Assembly: GCA_020445565.1 (NCBI GenBank)
Contig: JAGRGI010000033.1
Coordinates: forward strand, 1-32,034
Length of the DNA stretch: 32,034 nt
Direction: 5' to 3'
Origin: Chromatiales bacterium
GTDB taxonomy: Bacteria; Pseudomonadota; Gammaproteobacteria; JAGRCI01
The translations under genes were made by a program, and so were the position numbers. Of this stretch, positions 1 to 7,200 are shown piece after piece (the first letter of the stretch is position 1; the number at the start of each line of letters is the position of its first letter). The notes beneath the pieces are model-generated. The model saw only the letters and a list, made by a program, of their open reading frames with translations, was not told the origin of the DNA and did no database searches.

Positions 1-976
1 CCCGCATTGCTGCGGCACACGCAACCACCATGATCAACGGCCCCGGAGTGGTCTCGCCCAACGCCAGTCCGTCGATCATCTGGGTGCCAGTAAGCCAACC
101 GTAGTGGTCTACCGCACCCTGATAGACGTAGGGCAGCACGGCATAGGCACCGCCAAAGGTGACGAGCGCCGCCTTGGTGAAGAACCAGGCCATCTGGGTC
201 AGCGGGCCTTGCCAACCGTAGCTCAGATAGAGAGCCCCCTCGATCAGCCCCCAGATCGCCAGACCGGCGATCACGTGGCCCAGGGTTGAGCGCCATGTGA
301 AGTGGGTCCAAGCCGGGGCGGGGGTCTGATCATCGATCAGCGCCGGGCCAAACGATTTGTCCGATGCGCCATGGCCACCACCCGCCCGGAATTTCTCCGG
401 CGCGATGCGCCCGCCAAGCGCGCCGATGAGACCGGCAGCCACCACAATGTAGGGAAACGGCACGCGCAGCGCGAAGATGGCCACGAAAGCGGCAGCCGCC
501 ATGCCCCAAAGCACGCCGTTGCGTAGCGCCCGCGAGCCGATACGGTAGGCGGCAAACACGACGATGGCCGTCACCGCGGGCTTGATGCCGTAGAGCACGC
601 CCGCCACCGCCGGCAAGTCGCCATAGGCCAGATAGATCCACGTCAATACACTCAGGATCGCCAGTGACGGCAGCACGAACAGCACGCCGGCCACGACGCC
701 TCCGAGCGTGCCGTGCATCAGCCAACCGATGTAGGTCGCCAGTTGCTGAGCCTCGGGCCCCGGCAGAACCATGGTGTAGTTCAGGGCATGCAGGAAGCGG
801 TGCTCGCTGATCCAGCGCCTGCGCTCGACCAGTTCGGTGTGCATCATGGCGATCTGACCCGCCGGTCCGCCAAAGCTGATGAAACCCAGCTTCAACCAAT
901 AGCCGAACGCCTCCCAAAGAGAGACCGGTGCGGGTGGCACGTCGGCACCTTCCGCCGTGTCAGGCATCGTCGACAT
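1..976 (-). CDS. chrA: Chromate transporter ChrA, partial (C-terminus off the left edge)
   Basis: This is the N-terminal 325 residues of a CHR-family inner-membrane anion transporter; family members export chromate and give chromate resistance. I read it directly on the minus strand from the ATG at 974-976. The first CHR half carries FISFGGPAGQIA at about residues 32-43 and LPGPEAQQLA at 71-80, both hallmarks of the family. It is followed by hydrophobic segments. A second half-repeat begins with TFGGAYAVLPYV and reaches TPGPLIMVV just before the edge, so this is the long two-domain type. A GAGG ribosome site lies 9 bases upstream of the start. The frame is open to base 1. Family membership is secure, but the substrate (chromate rather than another oxyanion) is family knowledge, not something visible here. 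Confidence 0.87.
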   Translation of the reverse strand, partial: MSTMPDTAEGADVPPAPVSLWEAFGYWLKLGFISFGGPAGQIAMMHTELVERRRWISEHRFLHALNYTMVLPGPEAQQLATYIGWLMHGTLGGVVAGVLFVLPSLAILSVLTWIYLAYGDLPAVAGVLYGIKPAVTAIVVFAAYRIGSRALRNGVLWGMAAAAFVAIFALRVPFPYIVVAAGLIGALGGRIAPEKFRAGGGHGASDKSFGPALIDDQTPAPAWTHFTWRSTLGHVIAGLAIWGLIEGALYLSYGWQGPLTQMAWFFTKAALVTFGGAYAVLPYVYQGAVDHYGWLTGTQMIDGLALGETTPGPLIMVVACAAAMR

Positions 977-1201
977 GAGCAAGTACCTCGCGGCAAGACC
1001 ATCGCCGGTCAGTTCACAGTGCTGATACGCAAGTCGCGCCGTTGACGCCATAAGGGGTGTATCGGCGCATCACGGCGGCTGCCCTGCCTCGAACGCCGGC
1101 CCTGCAAGGGAGCGCAAGGTCAATCACTTCCGTGGCAAACCGCAGCGGAACCGGTCTTCTCTAAAATTGCTTGCGTGGCGGCCCCACGGTGACCCAACGA
1201 A

Positions 1202-1234
1202 AAAGGCTCAGGAGGAATAACCACCTAAGCCTTT
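1202..1234 (-). terminator. Rho-independent terminator of tRNA-Lys
   Basis: An 11-bp stem (1202-1212 with 1224-1234) lies 9 bases past the tRNA CCA end and is followed by a U-run in the minus-strand transcript. One pair is a G-U wobble on the minus-strand RNA but would be a C-A mismatch on the plus strand, so the hairpin serves the tRNA. Confidence 0.8.
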
Positions 1235-1242
1235 GTATTTCT

Positions 1243-1318
1243 TGGTGGGCCGTGTGCGATTCGAACGCACGACCACCTGATTAAAAGTCAGATGCTCTAC
1301 CGACTGAGCTAACGGCCC
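1243..1318 (-). tRNA. tRNA-Lys (anticodon TTT), CCA encoded
   Basis: This is a 76-nt cloverleaf on the minus strand. The acceptor stem is GGGCCGT / ACGGCCC with discriminator A, and CCA is encoded at 1243-1245. The D-loop is TTAGCTCAGTCGGTAGAGC. The anticodon loop CTTTTAA has anticodon TTT, and the T-loop is TTCGAAT. It has its own promoter (1333-1360) and terminator (1202-1234), so it is a single-gene transcription unit between chrA and trkH. Confidence 0.97.
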
Positions 1319-1332
1319 GTGAGAAGCCGGTA

Positions 1333-1360
1333 ATGATACCGGACCAGCGCCGAATGGCAA
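1333..1360 (-). promoter_or_regulatory. Sigma-70 promoter of tRNA-Lys
   Basis: On the minus strand, the -35 box TTGCCA (1355-1360) and the -10 box TATCAT (1333-1338) are 16 bp apart. A GC-rich discriminator follows, as is usual for stable-RNA promoters under stringent control. The predicted start falls about 10 bases before the mature tRNA 5' end. Confidence 0.7.
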
Positions 1361-1474
1361 GACCGAATGCAACTGGGCTGCGGCGGGCGGGAAGTCTTGT
1401 ATACTCGGCTTCGAAGAGTGTTTCCGACCCCGAGGCAGCCCCTCAAAACCCCTGTCAGACCAGTTGAACGGTCC

Positions 1475-2920
1475 ATGCATTCCCTAGCGGTCGTCAAAAC
1501 GTTCGGCGTGATGTTGCTGCTGTTCAGCTTCACGCTGCTGCCACCCATCGCCGTGTCGCTGTTTTACGGCGATGGGGAGATTGGCCACCTGAGTGTCAGT
1601 TGGTCCTTGTCATTGGCGTTGGGGAGCCTGCTGTGGCTGCCGGTTCGCAAGTCCACCGTGGCGCTTCGCCACCGGGATGCCTTTGTCGTGGTGGCCTTGC
1701 TGTGGACCACGCTCGTGCTGTTGGGGGCAACCCCGTTCGTGATGGGGCTGGGCACCAGCTTCACCGACGCGGTGTTCGAATCGGTTTCCGGCTTTACCAC
1801 CACCGGTGCGACCGTGTTGGCCGGCCTCGACGAGATGGCGCCATCGCTGCTGTTTTACCGCCAGGAGATCCAATGGCTGGGCGGGATCGGGGTGATCGTG
1901 TCAGCGGTGGCACTGCTGCCCATGCTAGGCGTTGGCGGTATGCAGCTATACCGGGCGGAAACGCCGGGGCCGATGAAGCGTGACAAGATCAGTCCGCGCA
2001 TCGCTGTGGCAGCGCAACGTCTCTGGCATTTGTATGCCGCTCTCACTCTGGCCTGCGCCGTACTGTTCTGGTGGGCAGGCATGACGCCCTTCGACGCGAT
2101 CGCCCACAGTCTGGCGACGATCTCCACCGGCGGATTCTCCACTCACGACGCCAGCCTGGCATACTTCGACAGCCGCGCCATCGAAAACATCGCCATGGTC
2201 TTCATGTTGTTGGGCGCCATCAATTTCGCTCTGCATTTTGTCGCCTGGAGGCAGTTCTCGCTCCAGGTGTACTGGCAGAACAGCGAAGCGCGGGTTTTCC
2301 TGTTTACCGTTCTGGTGGCCACCCTATTGAGCGGGTACCTGCTGTGGAGCGGCAACGTATACGAGGATTTTGCCCGAGCCCTCCAATCAGCCGCCTTCGA
2401 GGTCGTCTCGGTCATCACCAGCACGGGTTTCGGCATCGCCGATTTTGCCCACTGGCCATCGATGCTGCCCGCCTTGCTGGTGATCCTGAGCATCGTCGGC
2501 GGCTGCGCCGGTTCCACGGCCGGTGGGGTCAAGATGATTCGCGTGGTGCTGGTGCTCAAACACATCTCGCGCGAACTGCACCGGCTGATTCATCCGCAAC
2601 AGAACCAGACCATGCGATTCGACGAACGGATTGTCACCAGCGACGTCACCGAGGCCGTTTGGGGCTTCATTGCCGTGTATTTCGTGACCTACGCCATCGT
2701 CATGCTGCTGCTGATCCACGACGGAATGGACCATGTCAGTGCCTTCGGGGCGGTGGCCGCCTGCCTGAACAACCTCGGACCGGGACTGGGCGAGTTCAAT
2801 TCCAGTTTCGCGGCGGCCTCCGACTTCGCCAAATGGCTGCTTTCCATCACCATGTTGTTGGGGCGTCTGGAGATCTTCACCTTCCTGGTTTTGCTCACAC
2901 CGGGCTTTTGGCGCGGCTAG
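1475..2920 (+). CDS. trkH: Trk/Ktr-family potassium uptake protein, membrane subunit TrkH
   Basis: This 481-residue inner-membrane protein forms the K+-conducting pore and works with a cytoplasmic TrkA-type regulator, which is not in this window. The four degenerate P-loop filters typical of the TrkH/KtrB fold are visible in order: SGFTTTGATVL, ATISTGGFSTHD, SVITSTGFGIADF and NNLGPGLGEF. Many hydrophobic helices lie between them. The first helix starts at the N-terminus (TFGVMLLLFSFTLLPPIAVS). I chose the ATG at 1475 because the frame's earlier ATG at 1367 would add a polar 36-residue stretch with no family match and would overlap the tRNA-Lys promoter region. No strong ribosome site precedes 1475, so the start is slightly uncertain. 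Length matches the family. Confidence 0.93.
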   Translation: MHSLAVVKTFGVMLLLFSFTLLPPIAVSLFYGDGEIGHLSVSWSLSLALGSLLWLPVRKSTVALRHRDAFVVVALLWTTLVLLGATPFVMGLGTSFTDAVFESVSGFTTTGATVLAGLDEMAPSLLFYRQEIQWLGGIGVIVSAVALLPMLGVGGMQLYRAETPGPMKRDKISPRIAVAAQRLWHLYAALTLACAVLFWWAGMTPFDAIAHSLATISTGGFSTHDASLAYFDSRAIENIAMVFMLLGAINFALHFVAWRQFSLQVYWQNSEARVFLFTVLVATLLSGYLLWSGNVYEDFARALQSAAFEVVSVITSTGFGIADFAHWPSMLPALLVILSIVGGCAGSTAGGVKMIRVVLVLKHISRELHRLIHPQQNQTMRFDERIVTSDVTEAVWGFIAVYFVTYAIVMLLLIHDGMDHVSAFGAVAACLNNLGPGLGEFNSSFAAASDFAKWLLSITMLLGRLEIFTFLVLLTPGFWRG

Positions 2921-2924
2921 ATTC

Positions 2925-2952
2925 TTGACCAGATTACTGGGTTTTGTATCAT
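2925..2952 (+). promoter_or_regulatory. Candidate promoter for the tusE-like gene
   Basis: TTGACC (2925-2930) and TATCAT (2947-2952) are 16 bp apart and begin 5 bases after the trkH stop. A small GC hairpin (GGCGCC/GGCGCT, about 2973-2988) and the ribosome site GGGAG then precede the ATG at 3002. This suggests the sulfur-relay gene is transcribed independently of trkH. Confidence 0.5.
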
Positions 2953-3001
2953 GGCGGCCTGAACTAAACAGAAAGGCGCCCTTTGGCGCTGGGAGACGAC
3001 C

Positions 3002-3295
3002 ATGCAGATACCCGAACGCGACGGCGACGGCTACCTTACCGATATGAATGCCTGGACGCCGGAGATCGGTCGCGCCATGGCCGAGGCCGACGGTGTGGAG
3101 ATCGACGACGTGCAGTGGGAACACATTCTCAAGGCCCGTGAGTACTTCGAGGACGAGTCCGTGGTGCCGCCGATCCGCAAATTCGCGAAATATGTCGGAC
3201 AGGACCAGAAAGAGATGTTCAAGATGTGGAAAACCGGCCCCATGAAACCGATCACCAAATATGGCGGCCTGCCCAAGCCCACTGGCTGCGTCTGA
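3002..3295 (+). CDS. tusE: TusE/DsrC-family sulfur-carrier protein
   Basis: This 97-residue protein belongs to the DsrC/TusE superfamily. These proteins take persulfide sulfur on the penultimate cysteine, either for tRNA 2-thiouridine synthesis (TusE) or for dissimilatory sulfur metabolism (DsrC). The diagnostic C-terminal arm GGLPKPTGCV ends with that cysteine (Cys96). The second arm cysteine of true DsrC, about ten residues upstream, is missing: the segment reads GPMKPITKYGG. The protein is therefore TusE-like or a DsrC paralogue without the redox pair. The N-terminal part (DGYLTDMNAW...WTPEIGRAMA) is also typical. The ribosome site GGGAG lies 8 bases upstream of the ATG. It is followed 17 bp later by a thioredoxin-fold gene. 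The other Tus or Dsr genes are not nearby. Confidence 0.85.
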   Translation: MQIPERDGDGYLTDMNAWTPEIGRAMAEADGVEIDDVQWEHILKAREYFEDESVVPPIRKFAKYVGQDQKEMFKMWKTGPMKPITKYGGLPKPTGCV

Positions 3296-3312
3296 CGCCC
3301 CTTTTCCGCTCC

Positions 3313-3795
3313 ATGCCCCGCTGGCTCGTTCCCGTCTGCCTGCTGCTCGCCTGCTTGCCGGCCGCGCAGGCAGAGGAGACACTGCCGGAATTCAGCACTG
3401 CCTACGGCGTGGAACGGGACCCGTTCGTTGACGGCCGCACCGCCCTGGCTTTGGCCAAGGCCAGCGGCCGTCACGTACTGATCGAACTTGGCGGCGACTG
3501 GTGTGTATGGTGCCACCGGCTGGACGGTTTTCTGGCATCGAAACCGGCGCTTCACCAAGCCTTGCATAACGCCTTCGTGCTGTTGAAGGTGAACGTGAGC
3601 GAGGAAAACGACAACGCCGAGTTCCTCAAGGACTTTCCTCGCGCCCTCGGTTACCCGCATATGTACGTTTCCGACACCGACGGAAATCTGCTGCAATCCC
3701 AGGACACGGCGCAGTTCATCATCGACAACCGCTACGCCGAAAAACCGTTCTACGACTTCATCGAACGCTGGGGGCCTAAGCCCGCCTCGCCTTGA
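3313..3795 (+). CDS. Secreted thioredoxin-fold protein (DUF255/thioredoxin_7-like)
   Basis: This 160-residue protein has an N-terminal signal peptide (PRWLVPVCLLLACLPAAQA, cleavage near residue 20), so it acts in the periplasm. The thioredoxin-like domain carries the redox motif GGDWCVWCHRLD (Cys64-Val-Trp-Cys67). The WCxWCH form is typical of thioredoxin_7/YyaL-like and DsbD-gamma-like domains rather than classical thioredoxin (WCGPC). The ATG at 3313 was preferred over an upstream in-frame ATG at 3226, because it puts the signal peptide at the terminus and avoids overlap with the preceding gene. It lies 17 bp after the tusE-like stop, so co-transcription is likely. A role in thiol/disulfide or sulfur transfer is an inference from motif and neighbour. 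Confidence 0.8.
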   Translation: MPRWLVPVCLLLACLPAAQAEETLPEFSTAYGVERDPFVDGRTALALAKASGRHVLIELGGDWCVWCHRLDGFLASKPALHQALHNAFVLLKVNVSEENDNAEFLKDFPRALGYPHMYVSDTDGNLLQSQDTAQFIIDNRYAEKPFYDFIERWGPKPASP

Positions 3796-3819
3796 CTTGC
3801 CACCCGCGGCTGCTACAAA
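3792..3819 (+). promoter_or_regulatory. Candidate promoter of the TIR-MoxR-vWA-WD40 operon
   Basis: TTGACT (3792-3797) and an extended -10, TGC-TACAAA (3811-3819), are 16 bp apart. This predicts a start near 3826 and a leader of about 35 nt to the GTG at 3861. It supports the GTG start, since a TTG start at 3792 would place the promoter inside the gene. Confidence 0.55.
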
Positions 3820-3860
3820 ACGTTAACAACGCACCAATCCCACCGCGGGAGCCGATCGGC

Positions 3861-5120
3861 GTGGGCAGTCCTCGAATCTTTGTCAGTTACAGCGCCAGGG
3901 CCACAGTCGATAAGGAACGCGCACGTGGTTTGGTGGATGAGTTGCGCGGGGAAGGATTCGACCCCTGGTGGGACGAGGACGGCCTGGAACTCAACGACGA
4001 TTGGAATGAAACGATTTCCGATCAACTCGCCAACTGCCACGGCGCCGTGGTGCTGTTGTCTCCGGTGTCGGTGGCCAGTGACTTCGTGCTGCACGAAACC
4101 GGCTATCTGTCCATTCGCCGCCGCACGGAGCCGGACTTTCCCCTGTGTTCCTTTCTCTGCGACGGGCTGACCGTCGACCGCCTCAGCCCTTTCCTGCGGG
4201 CAATTCAGTTTGGCGACTTTCAGTTCAAACCCTGGGAGATGGCAAACCGCGCAGCGGCGTTGAACAAAGCGCTCGCCAAGGCCCGAGAGAACGCCCAAAT
4301 CCCCGTCACACCCATCGCCGCGCTGGAATCGGTGCTGGCTGGCGGGCAATACTTCGGAGCGATCCGCAGCGCGGACCTGCGCGGCGCGGCCAAACGCCTG
4401 CGTTGGGACGCGGAAAGCTACTGGAAACCCGATGCAGCGGTTCCCAGGCTGTTCATTCGCCATCTGCTCAGCATTTCCATGCGGCAACAACTCGATGCGC
4501 TGTACGAATTGGGTGGCAATCTGACGCCCTCGCAGGTCGAAGACAGCTTCGATTGGGTCGCCCCCTTTTGGATAGACGAGCATGCGGCGGCGCAATTCGC
4601 CGGGATCAGCCGGGCGGAACCCGGCCATCGCAGCCTGGTCATCAACGGCCGCTTCGCCAGTTTCACCCCGGCGATGTTTGCCCGCCGCGCCCAACCCCAT
4701 AAGCGCTGGAATCCGCGCGCCTTCTCCATCGAACAACATGCCCACGTTGGGCGTGCCGGAGGTATCGCCGAACAGATTCGTCAGTCGGTACTGGCCCGCC
4801 TGGCGCTGGCGCCCGATGCCAGCGACAAAGAGATCCGCACCGAGCTGGAGTGGCGCTCTGACAATCAGATCATCTGCTCCGTGATCGTCGACGCGGACGA
4901 AAAGACCTGCGACGAGATCGCCGGACTTCAGCCCTTGTTCAAGGAAGTTCTCTTCATTCTCCTCACAGATGACCGCAAGATCGTGATTCCCGAGGAACTT
5001 CGCGACCGATGCGAGATCATCACCCCCCCGCTGGGCAGCGGTACCGATCCCCGCTACGAAGAGGCCACGGCGCTTCGTGCCTATCGGCAATGTATGGCGC
5101 TACAGGGTCGCGACGAATGA
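3861..5120 (+). CDS. TIR-domain protein, first gene of a conflict-type operon
   Basis: This 419-residue protein has an N-terminal TIR domain (about residues 4-130). Box 1 is PRIFVSYSAR, followed by GFDPWWDEDGLELNDDW and the core strand GAVVLLSPVSV. The helix SDFVLHETGYL places Glu79 where the catalytic glutamate of NAD-cleaving TIR domains sits. Bacterial TIR effectors usually hydrolyse NAD+ or make cyclic-ADP-ribose signals, so this is the likely toxic or signalling arm of the operon. Residues about 140-419 match no domain I recognise and may sense a trigger or bind the partners. I chose the GTG at 3861 because GGGAG sits 9 bases upstream; the frame continues back to a TTG at 3792 that overlaps the preceding stop. 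The stop overlaps the next start as ATGA (5117-5120). Confidence 0.85.
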   Translation: MGSPRIFVSYSARATVDKERARGLVDELRGEGFDPWWDEDGLELNDDWNETISDQLANCHGAVVLLSPVSVASDFVLHETGYLSIRRRTEPDFPLCSFLCDGLTVDRLSPFLRAIQFGDFQFKPWEMANRAAALNKALAKARENAQIPVTPIAALESVLAGGQYFGAIRSADLRGAAKRLRWDAESYWKPDAAVPRLFIRHLLSISMRQQLDALYELGGNLTPSQVEDSFDWVAPFWIDEHAAAQFAGISRAEPGHRSLVINGRFASFTPAMFARRAQPHKRWNPRAFSIEQHAHVGRAGGIAEQIRQSVLARLALAPDASDKEIRTELEWRSDNQIICSVIVDADEKTCDEIAGLQPLFKEVLFILLTDDRKIVIPEELRDRCEIITPPLGSGTDPRYEEATALRAYRQCMALQGRDE

Positions 5121-6175
5121 GTACTCCAGACATGAATCCCGATCAACTCCCCCTGTTCAAACCCGGCGCCGCCCACTGGCGTATCAAGGACAAAGACGCC
5201 CACGCCAGCTTTGGCGAACTGGGCGATGGCAAGGTCTATGTGCACGATCAAAAGATCGTGTTCGCGGTTCAGGTAGCGCAAAAGACCGGTCGCCCTTTAC
5301 TGCTGCAAGGCCCGGCCGGCTGTGGCAAGTCCTCCCTGGCGCCCTTCGTCGCCAATGAACTCGGCTGCCGCTTCTACAGCTATACCGTCAATGCCCGCAC
5401 CCAGGCACGCGACCTGATGTGGGATTTCGACGCCTTGGGCAGGCTCAACGACGCCAATATCGCCGCCAGTGTCGATGAGGCGCGGGTGAAGGTGGTCAAT
5501 CTGCACAACTACATCACACCGGGCGTGCTGTGGTGGGCATTCGAGCCCGGCAGCGCGGCCCTTCGCGGCGCCGTGGGCGGGAAGCATTTGCAGGTTCCGC
5601 TGTGCCGGGACCCGGCCACCATCGACCCCAAAGATCCCGACAAGGTGATTCACTACCGCCAACCCGGCGCAGTGGTATTGATCGACGAGATCGACAAGGC
5701 AGACCCGGACGTACCGAACAACCTGCTTGAGGCCTTCGGTTCACGCCGCTTCACGGTGGCCGAAACCGGCACCCGCATCGAGGAACAAAGGCCCTATCCG
5801 CTGATCTTCATCACCACCAACAAAGAGCGCGAACTGCCCAACGCCTTTCTGCGGCGCTGCATCATGCTCGAACTTCACCATAAGTCGGCGGAAGATCTCG
5901 AGAAGATCGCCAAGGCCCAATTGGGCGAGGAACACAGCGACAGCTATCTGCCGGTGGCGAGAAAGGTCGTCGAACTCCGCACCCAGGCCCACGAGCGAAA
6001 CCTGCGCGAACCGAGCACGGCGGAATACCTTGACGCCCTGGTGGCCTGCCGCGAACTGGGTGTGCTGCCCGACGGCAAGACCACGGCCGAACGCCGACGC
6101 TGGCAGGATCTGATCGAGATCGGCCTGCGCAAATTGGCCGAGCCGGATCCCAGCGACCCGCGCAACCGCCGATGA
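5117..6175 (+). CDS. MoxR-type AAA+ ATPase
   Basis: This 352-residue cytoplasmic AAA+ ATPase has Walker A GPAGCGKS (65-72), Walker B VVLIDEID (186-193), sensor-1 FITTNKEREL (Asn235) and an arginine finger in LRRC (Arg246/247). The layout after Walker B (KADPDVPNNLLEAF, then FTVAE) is that of the MoxR/dynein-related group, which act as chaperone-like remodelers with vWA partners. An insert between Walker A and B (about 100-180) is longer than in minimal MoxR proteins. The start overlaps the TIR stop and the stop overlaps the vWA start, both as ATGA, so translation is probably coupled. In this setting it likely powers activation or assembly of the system; that role is inference. Confidence 0.88.
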   Translation: MSTPDMNPDQLPLFKPGAAHWRIKDKDAHASFGELGDGKVYVHDQKIVFAVQVAQKTGRPLLLQGPAGCGKSSLAPFVANELGCRFYSYTVNARTQARDLMWDFDALGRLNDANIAASVDEARVKVVNLHNYITPGVLWWAFEPGSAALRGAVGGKHLQVPLCRDPATIDPKDPDKVIHYRQPGAVVLIDEIDKADPDVPNNLLEAFGSRRFTVAETGTRIEEQRPYPLIFITTNKERELPNAFLRRCIMLELHHKSAEDLEKIAKAQLGEEHSDSYLPVARKVVELRTQAHERNLREPSTAEYLDALVACRELGVLPDGKTTAERRRWQDLIEIGLRKLAEPDPSDPRNRR

Positions 6176-7200
6176 CCAGCCATATCTCCCGTCCACGCGG
6201 CATGGTCGCCATCGCCGACGCCTTGATCGCCCTGGATGGCCTCAGCGAGGACGAGCGCGCCGTCGCCTGGACCTGGTTGCCGGAATTGATCGGCATGGAG
6301 CGTCAGGCGCCACCCTCTGGGGAAGAGACAGCCATAGCGGAGCACAGCCGAAAGCACGATCAAACACTGACCGCGCGCCGGCAAGCGCTGGCCGAGGAAG
6401 AAGAAGCGAAGACACAGGGGGAAACCGAAGATTGGGCCAAGTTCGAACACCGGCGACGCTACCTCCCCACCCTGCCCTGCCGTCTGTCGGCACGTACCGG
6501 CGAAGACCCGGACTGGTTGATGAGCGAAACCGACTGGCTGGGCGAGGCAAAGCCGTTTCGCTTCGCCGACCTCCCCGAGCTGTTACCCCTGTTCGAGCCG
6601 CTGCGCACACGTTCGATACTGTCCACGGCTCTGGCGACTCCGAAAGCCGAAGGTGACCTGGACCTCCCGCCCTTGTTGGACCAGCTCTGCCAGCGACGCC
6701 CCATCACCCGCCTCCCCCGCCTGCCGGTGCCGACTACCCGCCTGGGTGTGCAGTTGCTGGTGGACCAATCCGAGTCCATGCAGCCTTACCTGCGCGATCA
6801 AACCCGGCTGGTCCAGGCGATTCGAGACACGGTCGGCAGGGACCAGGTGGAAGAACTGCGTTTCGCAGACGACCCCGCCGCCGGCGTCGGCAGCGGCGGA
6901 CGCTCCACCTGGCGCCATCCGCACACCAGCCCGAGCGCAGGCACGCCGGTGGTCCTGCTATCCGATCTGGGCATCGGACTGCGCCGTGCGGCAGACCGAT
7001 CCGCCAGCGAGGAAACCTGGAAAGACTTCGCCCGCCGCCAACGCCAGGCCGGCTGCCCGCTATTGGCAGTAATGCCTTACGACCGCAGCAGGGTGCCGCG
7101 ATCCCTGCTCGATCTGTACCACGTCCTGCCCTGGAGCCGTACCACCACGGTGGCCACGGTGCGCCAGTGGATCGGTCGTGGACTTCAACAACGACAATGA
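6172..7200 (+). CDS. von Willebrand factor A (vWA) domain protein, MoxR partner
   Basis: This 342-residue protein has a vWA/MIDAS metal site in its C-terminal half. The strand GVQLLVDQSESM carries the DxSxS motif (Asp198, Ser200, Ser202), and the later strand AGTPVVLLSDLG supplies a candidate Thr258 and Asp265. The N-terminal 190 residues are helical and charged, with an EEEEAK-type acidic patch near 75-80, and match nothing I recognise. vWA proteins encoded next to MoxR ATPases usually act as the adaptor the ATPase remodels. It is coupled on both sides by ATGA-type overlaps (6172-6175 and 7197-7200), so the four gene products are probably made in set proportions. The vWA assignment is good; the exact role is inferred from context. 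Confidence 0.8.
   Translation: MTSHISRPRGMVAIADALIALDGLSEDERAVAWTWLPELIGMERQAPPSGEETAIAEHSRKHDQTLTARRQALAEEEEAKTQGETEDWAKFEHRRRYLPTLPCRLSARTGEDPDWLMSETDWLGEAKPFRFADLPELLPLFEPLRTRSILSTALATPKAEGDLDLPPLLDQLCQRRPITRLPRLPVPTTRLGVQLLVDQSESMQPYLRDQTRLVQAIRDTVGRDQVEELRFADDPAAGVGSGGRSTWRHPHTSPSAGTPVVLLSDLGIGLRRAADRSASEETWKDFARRQRQAGCPLLAVMPYDRSRVPRSLLDLYHVLPWSRTTTVATVRQWIGRGLQQRQ

Noticed and set aside
1400-1405. TATACT as the trkH -10 box
   Set aside because: The -10 is good, but no acceptable -35 lies 15-19 bp upstream, so I did not call a promoter.
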